Below, one piece after another: positions 1 to 7,094 of a stretch of DNA of 35,231 nt (positions are counted from its first letter, which is position 1; each line of letters starts with the position of its first letter). Origin of the DNA: Cytophagaceae bacterium. GTDB taxonomy: Bacteria > Bacteroidota > Bacteroidia > Cytophagales > Cytophagaceae. The stretch spans positions 1-35,231 of the forward strand of contig JAIERY010000431.1 in assembly GCA_019746425.1 (NCBI GenBank), written 5' to 3'. The notes below the pieces were generated by a model, which did no database searches, had not been told where the DNA came from, and saw nothing but the letters and a program-made list of their open reading frames with translations. The position numbers and the translations under genes are program-made.

Positions 1-146
1 ACCATCAATATTTAAATAATATTCAATATAATTTTCATAATCTATAGTGCCTAAATTGATAAACTCAACTGGGTATCATTGGCTGATTTCAATTCTCATT
101 AAATGCTGCAATCTTATCTTCCAGCTTGATTTTCTTTTCATGTGTA
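1..146 (-). pseudogene. Decayed gene fragment at left edge
   Basis: Read leftwards, this stretch gives protein-like text in three successive frames. The first reads THEKKIKLEDKIAAFNEN, the second ANDTQLS and the third FINLGTIDYENYIEYYLNID, which runs off the window edge. No single frame stays open, so two frameshifts would be needed to join them. The joined text looks like the N-terminal part of a small soluble protein of unknown family. I infer a decayed gene from composition alone. It could also be chance in AT-rich DNA. Nothing else is seen between here and the gene at 311. Confidence 0.35.
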
Positions 147-310
147 AATAATTTATTTTTAATTGTCACATGGAATACCCTTATATATATTCTCATTTTG
201 AGCGCCGCTCATGGGGCATTTCATATTAAAATCATTTAAATATAAGATACAGATTTTGACTTTTACTTATCATGTTTTTTTTGCATTTTATATCCTCAAA
301 ATATAAGCAT

Positions 311-1060
311 ATGTTAAAGAAGTTAAATTTTGTTGCTGTACTTATTTGTTGCTTTGCGATTAATTCTTTCGCTCAGTCGTCTACTGTTTACTTTTACCGG
401 CTGAAAAATCTTGTAATGGCCAATACACCCTGTGAAGTGACAGTGAATGATACTTTGAAATTCATTCTGATAAATGGATCTTATCATATAGTAAATATCA
501 ATGCCGATTCCATCAGGCTTGCTGCTTCACCCAATAATATCGGATCAAAATCGCTCAGGCTTGAAAAAGGAAAGACTTATTATATAGCGGCGGAGATGCA
601 GAACATGAATGCAGTAAACCTGATGGAGAAAAATGAGTTTGCCGGAAAGCCGGCCATAGAACGCCTGGAAGCTGATGCCAAAGCAAAAGAAATAAATACT
701 GAAAATCTGAAGCTTATTAAAATAACCTCAGTATCTCCCCTGCCCGAAGCCAAAGAAAATGCAGCCGTAATTTATTTATTCCGTCCTTTTAATGTGACCG
801 GCCTGAACCTGCTTATAAAAGTTTCTGACGGAGAATTTTTATATGAAATGAAAAACAACAGTTCATATGTGATAGCGTCCGATAAAAAAGAAGTAACGCT
901 TATTTCTGTAAATGAAGGCAGCAATACTACAAATACCAGTTTGAATTTAAAACCGGAAAAAGGTAAAGTATATTATGTGGCTGTGCTTCGTACCGGCGGC
1001 GCAATTGTATTGAGTGAATCCAAAATGGAATATGCAAAAAAAGAAATGAAACTGAAATAA
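311..1060 (+). CDS. Exported tandem DUF2846-like protein
   Basis: This 249-residue protein starts with a clear signal peptide (MLKKLNFVAVLICC, likely cleavage near NSFAQ). The ATG at 311 is preferred over one at 272 because it places the signal peptide at the very N terminus. The mature part has two similar halves. Each opens with a strand of the type VYFYR or IYLFR, has a central NGSYHIV or NSSYVIA strand, and a late GKTYYIA or GKVYYVA strand. That is the pattern of DUF2846, so the protein is probably a tandem duplication of the domain. Function is unknown; the family is exported, often near envelope genes. It converges on the next gene with only two bases between the stop codons. Confidence 0.75.
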   Translation: MLKKLNFVAVLICCFAINSFAQSSTVYFYRLKNLVMANTPCEVTVNDTLKFILINGSYHIVNINADSIRLAASPNNIGSKSLRLEKGKTYYIAAEMQNMNAVNLMEKNEFAGKPAIERLEADAKAKEINTENLKLIKITSVSPLPEAKENAAVIYLFRPFNVTGLNLLIKVSDGEFLYEMKNNSSYVIASDKKEVTLISVNEGSNTTNTSLNLKPEKGKVYYVAVLRTGGAIVLSESKMEYAKKEMKLK

Positions 1061-1062
1061 TC

Positions 1063-1851
1063 TTAATATAGCTTCAGGTTGAGTCCTGCTATAAAATAAT
1101 ATTGGTTAATCCGGTTGAAATAGCTCTGATAGGTAAATCCTGCCATAGGACAGAATCTTAGGTTACTTTGTTTTCCTGTAGCAAATTTTCCAAGCTCATA
1201 ATCAAGGGTAATTTTAAATTCTCTCCTGAACCTGATATTGCTGCTGTTTCTTTCTGTGGCGCGGTACCCTATATCAGCTACGGATCTGTTTTTTAAAAAT
1301 CTCACATATCCGTTTACAGAATATTCCAGGTAAGTTATTTCTGAATAAGGCACTCTTGAAAAACCCAATCCCGTGCTAAAACCCACGGGGTGTGTAGGAA
1401 CATTAAATTTGATCACCTGCCAGTCATAAGTATCCAGTATTCCCGTACCGTCGACAATTCGCTGCTGCCTGAACTCTGTGGAAAATATTCCCCAGTTGGC
1501 TTTTACCTGAGGCCCGTAAAAAAAGCCATCCATCCTGGGATAGTATCCGCCATAAAACCCTGCTTCCAGCGAGGTAATTTCTCTGTGATTTTTCCTCGCA
1601 TCCAGTGCTGCTTTTTGTGCAAAGTATAAACCCTGGCCGGCAAAACGGAAAAAGTCAAAAATGAAAAAGGCGCCTGTCAGGGTGCTTACTCCCGGATCAG
1701 GATTGGAACTTGAGGAATAGGAAGTATTGGAAGTTTTTGATTTTTTATCCTTATTCAGTTCGCCGTATATTTCATTGATCTGGGCATTGCCTGAAGATGT
1801 AATTAAAGAAAAAAGTAAGGTAAAGAGACTGAAGCGGACTAATATTCTCAT
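1063..1851 (-). CDS. Predicted outer-membrane beta-barrel protein
   Basis: This 262-residue protein begins MRILVRFSLFTLLFSLITSS with cleavage likely at GNAQ. The frame is open 34 codons further upstream, but that part carries no signal-like sequence and lies in the AT-rich promoter zone, so the internal ATG at 1851 was chosen. After a Ser-rich linker (about residues 35-55), a hydrophobic segment and a series of alternating aromatic/polar strands follow, ending in an aromatic C terminus (LNLKLY). This fits a small outer-membrane barrel of the uncharacterised Bacteroidota type. No ligand or role can be assigned. It is divergent from the 33-residue gene at 1971. Confidence 0.7.
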   Translation of the reverse strand: MRILVRFSLFTLLFSLITSSGNAQINEIYGELNKDKKSKTSNTSYSSSSNPDPGVSTLTGAFFIFDFFRFAGQGLYFAQKAALDARKNHREITSLEAGFYGGYYPRMDGFFYGPQVKANWGIFSTEFRQQRIVDGTGILDTYDWQVIKFNVPTHPVGFSTGLGFSRVPYSEITYLEYSVNGYVRFLKNRSVADIGYRATERNSSNIRFRREFKITLDYELGKFATGKQSNLRFCPMAGFTYQSYFNRINQYYFIAGLNLKLY

Positions 1852-1970
1852 ATTAATATGTCCACAAAATTCATGCTGTTTAATAAACCAGGACAACAAT
1901 TTTTTATTTATCCCGTTAAAAATTAAATTAAAAGAAATATATTTACACTTCACCTAAAACTTATAACATC

Positions 1971-2072
1971 ATGTCTAAAGCTCAGGACGCTAAAAAAGAA
2001 CAAAAGAAAAAACCTGCTAAAACTTTAAAAGAAAAAAGAGCAGAGAAACAGGCAAAGAAAAATAAATATTAA
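1971..2072 (+). CDS. 33-residue lysine-rich microprotein
   Basis: A short reading frame begins MSKAQDAKKEQKKKPAKTLK and ends KKNKY. About 40% of residues are Lys and there is no hydrophobic segment. It has its own upstream AT-rich region and is followed 23 bases later by a strong hairpin with a T-run, so it looks like an independent transcription unit. Very basic proteins of this length and style recur in Cytophagales and Sphingobacteriia annotations as hypotheticals, by my recollection. The composition suggests nucleic-acid or ribosome association, but that is inference. The gene lies between two long minus-strand genes and does not overlap them. Confidence 0.65.
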   Translation: MSKAQDAKKEQKKKPAKTLKEKRAEKQAKKNKY

Positions 2073-2095
2073 AATTTTGCTTCTGTAAATTATTC

Positions 2096-2124
2096 AGCAC
2101 AGGCTTATGCTTGTGCTTTTTTAT
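2096..2124 (+). terminator. Rho-independent terminator of microprotein gene
   Basis: The inverted repeat AGCACAGGC / GCTTGTGCT with a four-base loop (one mismatch in the stem) is followed by a run of six T. It lies 23 bases after the stop codon at 2072 and works in the plus direction. On the minus strand the hairpin is not followed by T, so it would not terminate the adhesin gene. Confidence 0.8.
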
Positions 2125-2154
2125 TTCTTCTGGAATTCTGAAAAAGAGCAGGGA

Positions 2155-5100
2155 TTATTCTACTACCAATTTTGATCTGCTTATATCCTCTCCTGTTTTT
2201 ACTGTCACCACATACGTTCCTGCAGGCAGAGTCTTGTTGAATTCTACTTTAATCTGGTCTTTTCCTGAGTAATTTTTTTCAAATACCTGGTGTCCTAACA
2301 TATTGCAGATAGTTACTTTAACATCATCATTATTTTGATTTATGTTAATGATAAAGTATCCTGTTGAAGCAGGGTTAGGATAAATATTTAAAGTTTTTAC
2401 AGATGCTGCAGGAGTAACAGCGGTTAAATTTTCAGGCGTATAAGAGAATACTATTTTAAATCTCTTTCCGGCTGTGGCAGCGATGGTACTTTGAATACTG
2501 AATGTATATACCGGGTTCTGATCAATATCTGTAACCGTATTTGTATATTTATCTATGAGCAGCATATTATAATCATCACTCAGGCTGGTTCTGTCTGAGA
2601 AGTCGAGCGTATGTGAACCATCATAGCCGCCAACATTAAGCGGAATAGTATCATTTACAGCAGGTGTTGTTCTTGCATTGATAGACAACTCTGTATTATT
2701 ATTATCCATGATGCTCGACACCAATACATAGGAACTGGAAGTTCCTGTAGAAACTACATCCAGCTTATAAGCATCATACTGATTGTCAAAATTACCGGTA
2801 GCATCGTCTTCAAATCTCAGATAGGTAACATCTTTCTCACCGTATTGTAAATTCGTTAAAACTACAGGTATGTAATTGGCGGTTGTCGCTGATTTTTTAT
2901 ACAGGGCGAGTGATCCGGTAGTTTTTACATTCTCACTGGCCACAAGCGTACCTCCTCCTGGATTCACTTTTACCCAGAATGCCTGTGAAGAAGGTATCAC
3001 ACAGCTGCCCAGCCCTCCATTGCAAGACACATACCTTCTCTGATCAGAATCCCACATGTAGGTAGCGAAACCATCAAGATTGCTTTTGGTTGTCCAGGCA
3101 CTGTTGTTAAGATTACCGTTGATATTAGAAGGATATGGATTACCTATAAGATTCCAGCCTCCTGCTGGATTTCCTCCCGTAGGACTATAAGGCAATGAAA
3201 AAGTCTGATCTCCTGTATTGGGAGGTCCTATCAAGGAGAATGTTTTAGCGGTTGTATTGCCACCGTTATAGGCGGCATTCCCATCTCTTATAAATACCCT
3301 GTATCCAGCTCTCGGTTGAATTACTTCAGTGTTGGAGCTAACCGGAAATCCAGTCCACGTTGCTGTTGCAGCATTCCAGCTATAAGCTGATACTCCTGTT
3401 TTTACTACTCCATTTCCTGGATTGCTGGCACCTGTAAAAGGACCTGTCACATAAAATCCACCTGTAGGAGCGCCGGTTTGCCATTGAGCTACTGTTCCCG
3501 TGCTTACCGGTGAAGATAAGTGATACCAGTATCTGCCGCTGGGAGGAATATATCTTTGCATTCTGATATTTCCGGTAAACGTAGCGCTTGCCGGTATGGC
3601 GGCAATGCTCGCAGTGGCGCTTGCCGTAGAAACCAACGTAAATACAAATCCTGTAGTAGTGAATTTTGCATTAGCGCCAAGTGTTAACTCGCTGGTTAGA
3701 TTGGCATCTTTGGCAATACTTACTCCCGTTGTATTATTGATGTTAAGACTGGAAAATGTTGTAGCGCTGCTTCCATTTATTACCTGTGCAGCAGAACCAT
3801 TAAAACTCACCGCGCTGGTGTTCGATGTAAAGGTTCCGTTATTGGTGAAATCCCCGGCAACATTAAGAGATGACCCGTTAGCCATAGTTACAGACCCTGT
3901 TGTAGCAATAGTAATGCTTTTGGCATTAGCTGTTCCATTTACATTAGGATATGTCAGTAATGAAGCAGGTATGATTGCATCAAGATTTGTCGTAGGAATA
4001 ATGCCACAACCCCAGTTAGTTTGGTTAAACCAATCTGTACTGGTTACTCCTAACCATATATTGGTAGTAGTAATGGTAAGGCTTGCGGTGTTGCTTGTAA
4101 CAGAACATCCGCTCCTGGTAATCACCACATCATAGTTTGCGGCATCAGTGCTTACTGTTGAGGCAATGGAGTAAGTTGCGCTGGTAGCTCCGGAAATATT
4201 GCTGCCATTTTTTCTCCATTGGTAAGTTAAGCCTGTGCCAGCTGCCGTTACAGTGAAATTTGCAGCAGCACCCAGACACTTGCTTATACTTGCTGGCTGC
4301 AGAGAAATGGTAGTTGGTGTTGTTACTGTTAAAGTAGCATTGCTGCTGGTGATATTTCCGCATGTGTTTGTGATCACTACACTGTACAATGCACCATTGT
4401 CTCCTATGACTGTAGCAGGTGTTGTATATGAACTCGCTGTTGCTCCCGAGATATTTGTTCCATTTTTTCTCCATTGATAAGTAAGCGTAGCTCCGGAAGT
4501 AGCAGCAACGCTGAATGTAGCTGTGCTGCCAACGCATACTCCCTGGCTAACCGGCTGAAGAGTAATGACAGGTGCAGTGTTTATAGATAAGGTTGCCGGA
4601 GCGCTTATTGCAGAGCAACCATTTCTGGTGGCCACTACATCATAAGTTCCTGCATGTCCGGCATTGGTAGTGCCAATTACATAAATAAAAGCGGTGGCAC
4701 CTGAAATATTAACTCCGTCTTTTCTCCACTGATAAGTAGTACCGGAGCCCCATGCAATGGCAAAAAAGACAGCGCCATTTCCGCTGCATACCGCCTGATT
4801 GGTTGGATCAATAATAAAAGTCGGAGGTGTATTTACTGTTAAAGTAGCATTGTTGCTTGTTCTTAGCGCACATCCGGTATTACTGATGACCACACTGTAG
4901 GTATCGCCGCCATCACCTGTGCCAAGCGCTGGCGTAGTATAGCTGGATGAATTAGCGCCGGTAATATTGACACCATTTTTTCTCCACTGGTAATTTAAAT
5001 TTGTACCTGTAGCGGTAACATTAAATGTTGCCGTGCTTCCTTCACATACCGTCTGATTGGCCGGCTGAGTTGTAATAGCCGGTGTGGTATTGATGGTCAT

Positions 5101-6456
5101 GGTAATGGAATTGGAAGTTGCCGTCGGTGCATTCGGACAAGCATACGTTGAAGTCATAACACAGGAGATCACATCATTATTTGCCAGTGTGCTGCTGTTG
5201 TAAATAGCGCTGTTGGTTCCTACATTCGCGCCATTGCGTTTCCATTGGTAAGAAGGCGGCGTGCCTCCGTTAACCGGCGTAGCGGTGAATGTAACGTTGG
5301 TTCCTGTACAAACTGTTGTAGCAGATGCGCTGATAGAAACAGAAGGAGTCTGATAAGGATTCACCACCATAGTGATGGAATTGGAATTAACTACCGAAGG
5401 GTTAGCACCAAGGCAAGTATAGTTGGATGTCATTACACATCTTACCACATCACCATTGTTTAAGCTTGAATTAGAATAAGTAGCGCTGTTGGTTCCTACA
5501 TTCACATTGTTTAGTTTCCACTGATACGAAGGCGCTGTTCCGCCATTCGTAGGAGTTGCTGTAAAAGTCACATTGGTGCCGGCACAGATCGAAGTTGAAG
5601 AAGCAGTCACGGAAACGCTTGCTGCGCCTGTCGTGTTCACTGTAACTTTTATAGTGTTTCCGTATTGTGTGCAGCCCCCGGATGTTACCTGTAATCTGTA
5701 CCATCTGGTAGCTGCGAGTGCACCGGGAGCATACGTTGCATTAGTATTGGTTCCTGTAGCATTTGCAAAACTGCTTGGAACGCCTGTAGTGCTTGATTGC
5801 CATCTATAGGTTGGACTTACTGCTGTAGTAGAACTTGTCAGTATGGCAGCTGTCGTTCCTGAACAGATGCTTTGATTTGCTGAAATACTTACAGTGAATC
5901 CGCACAAGTTGCTTCCGGAGCATGGACCCGTATTACAGTTTCCTCCACTTCCAAAAACGGTCGAGGTATTATTAGTGATAAGTGTTCCTGTGGTATTGAT
6001 AGACCCGCTTCCATTAATGGCGGACGTATTGTTGCTCGTGAAGTTTCCATTCACCTGTATGGCGCCATCAATTTCCAGAGCTGCGCTGTTTGCAGTCGTG
6101 AAAGACCCATTTACTGTTAGCAATGAACCTGCAGGCATATTCAAAACAGATCCCTGAGTCATTGTCATTACTGTATTGGCCGCAGAATTCCCTATGTTAC
6201 CAACAACGATTGTGCCGTTGTTATCCACCGCTGTTCCGTTAGATGATATGGTAAATAAAGGTCCGGTTGTTCCGGTAATAGTTAATGTCACTCCCGAATT
6301 AATAATAAGATTACCGCCACCAGTTACGGTGACACTGGTATAGGTAATATTACTGGAGATGGTATAGGGGCTATTCCCGCTATTCACAGTAAGGGTTTGG
6401 GCTGATAATTGAAAGTAGAAGAAACTAAATAAAAGGAGGAAAATGGGACTTTTCAT
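2155..6456 (-). CDS. Giant secreted Ig-like repeat protein with T9SS sorting domain
   Basis: This 1433-residue protein begins MKSPIFLLLFSFFYFQLSAQ, a signal peptide. The start was set at 6456 rather than 6537 for that reason. Residues about 20-180 are rich in short beta strands with Asn/Gly/Thr, like a parallel beta-helix. About residues 185-800 hold seven Ig-like domains of roughly 85 residues. Each has a Cys near its start (QTVCEGSTATF type), a YQWRKNG core and a second Cys in most copies. Residues 800-1350 resemble Bacteroidota surface-protein C-terminal regions. From about residue 1355 a type A T9SS sorting domain begins NIYPNPAS and ends SRSKLVVE. It is therefore expected to be secreted by T9SS and anchored on the cell surface or released. 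An adhesin or matrix role is likely; no catalytic motif is visible. Confidence 0.9.
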   Translation of the reverse strand: MKSPIFLLLFSFFYFQLSAQTLTVNSGNSPYTISSNITYTSVTVTGGGNLIINSGVTLTITGTTGPLFTISSNGTAVDNNGTIVVGNIGNSAANTVMTMTQGSVLNMPAGSLLTVNGSFTTANSAALEIDGAIQVNGNFTSNNTSAINGSGSINTTGTLITNNTSTVFGSGGNCNTGPCSGSNLCGFTVSISANQSICSGTTAAILTSSTTAVSPTYRWQSSTTGVPSSFANATGTNTNATYAPGALAATRWYRLQVTSGGCTQYGNTIKVTVNTTGAASVSVTASSTSICAGTNVTFTATPTNGGTAPSYQWKLNNVNVGTNSATYSNSSLNNGDVVRCVMTSNYTCLGANPSVVNSNSITMVVNPYQTPSVSISASATTVCTGTNVTFTATPVNGGTPPSYQWKRNGANVGTNSAIYNSSTLANNDVISCVMTSTYACPNAPTATSNSITMTINTTPAITTQPANQTVCEGSTATFNVTATGTNLNYQWRKNGVNITGANSSSYTTPALGTGDGGDTYSVVISNTGCALRTSNNATLTVNTPPTFIIDPTNQAVCSGNGAVFFAIAWGSGTTYQWRKDGVNISGATAFIYVIGTTNAGHAGTYDVVATRNGCSAISAPATLSINTAPVITLQPVSQGVCVGSTATFSVAATSGATLTYQWRKNGTNISGATASSYTTPATVIGDNGALYSVVITNTCGNITSSNATLTVTTPTTISLQPASISKCLGAAANFTVTAAGTGLTYQWRKNGSNISGATSATYSIASTVSTDAANYDVVITRSGCSVTSNTASLTITTTNIWLGVTSTDWFNQTNWGCGIIPTTNLDAIIPASLLTYPNVNGTANAKSITIATTGSVTMANGSSLNVAGDFTNNGTFTSNTSAVSFNGSAAQVINGSSATTFSSLNINNTTGVSIAKDANLTSELTLGANAKFTTTGFVFTLVSTASATASIAAIPASATFTGNIRMQRYIPPSGRYWYHLSSPVSTGTVAQWQTGAPTGGFYVTGPFTGASNPGNGVVKTGVSAYSWNAATATWTGFPVSSNTEVIQPRAGYRVFIRDGNAAYNGGNTTAKTFSLIGPPNTGDQTFSLPYSPTGGNPAGGWNLIGNPYPSNINGNLNNSAWTTKSNLDGFATYMWDSDQRRYVSCNGGLGSCVIPSSQAFWVKVNPGGGTLVASENVKTTGSLALYKKSATTANYIPVVLTNLQYGEKDVTYLRFEDDATGNFDNQYDAYKLDVVSTGTSSSYVLVSSIMDNNNTELSINARTTPAVNDTIPLNVGGYDGSHTLDFSDRTSLSDDYNMLLIDKYTNTVTDIDQNPVYTFSIQSTIAATAGKRFKIVFSYTPENLTAVTPAASVKTLNIYPNPASTGYFIININQNNDDVKVTICNMLGHQVFEKNYSGKDQIKVEFNKTLPAGTYVVTVKTGEDISRSKLVVE
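4065..5905 (-). repeat. Tandem Ig-like domain-coding repeats
   Basis: Seven successive units of about 250 bp code for the Ig-like domains of the adhesin. The phrase coding YQWRKNG recurs almost unchanged in four of them, and YQWK in two. The two units around 5100-5640 are the closest pair: both carry CxGTNVTFTATPxNGG and NVGTNSA. Such repeats can recombine and change the length of the protein between strains. Confidence 0.75.
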
Positions 6457-7094
6457 TTTGTTATCACTGAGAATCTCAGTGTTCAGGTTACAGATTTTAT
6501 ACTTGCTTTTAGTACAATATACTCGTTTTTTGATCACGGGATTTTAATATTATACTAAAAGCCTGGAGTACTCGATTAAAGTCAGCAATAATTAGACTAA
6601 AAAATGATAAGGGTGTCAGCCTGTTCTGATTTGAAACTATTTAAAATAAGGAATTTGCTAAAAAATTACATTTTATAACGTGATATATTTAAATGATTTT
6701 CACAAATAAATTATAAATAATTGTACTTTATCAATGGGATTATAAGTCCTTTTATTGTGTGTTTAAACATAAAAAAATGGTTTAGTGCAATAAAATATTA
6801 TATGAAGCACGGTAAATTATCGATAAAAATTTTATTTATGTAAAACAGAAATTTATATAAAAAAAAAGTTGTCCATACCCTGTTTTCTTACAAACACAGC
6901 TTTACTGGAAATATATAATTCTGATATTTGTGATGATAAAAGATTCATTAGGCATCTCTAAAAACTCTTTTTTTTCCTTCTCTTTTAGGAGAAAGGAAGT
7001 ATTGAGGTAATAAAAAAGGTTTTCACAAATGGGCTATTAGACATTAGATTATTGAGTATCTCTTTGGTTTCACCACAAAATTTTCACTGATGAT
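6457..7094. other. AT-rich divergent intergenic region
   Basis: These 638 bases separate the divergent adhesin and CHAT genes and hold no supportable gene. They are strongly AT-rich with several A or T runs. The only structure I see is a hairpin at 6974-6998 (TTCCTTCTC paired to GAGAAAGGAA with a bulge) about 100 bases upstream of the CHAT gene. It lacks a following T-run and so is not a terminator. Promoters for both genes must lie here, but no clear consensus box stands out. Confidence 0.5.

Noticed and set aside
3596-4135. 179-codon open frame on the plus strand
   Set aside because: It lies wholly antisense to the Ig-repeat adhesin; its Val/Leu/Ala-rich text is the mirror of Thr/Asn/Ser codons in the real gene.
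4145-4537. 130-codon minus frame within the adhesin
   Set aside because: Another frame of the same strand; Cys/His/Tyr-rich nonsense text produced by the repeated Ser/Thr/Asn codons.
6974-6998. Terminator upstream of the CHAT gene
   Set aside because: The hairpin has no T-run following it in either direction, and no gene ends nearby.
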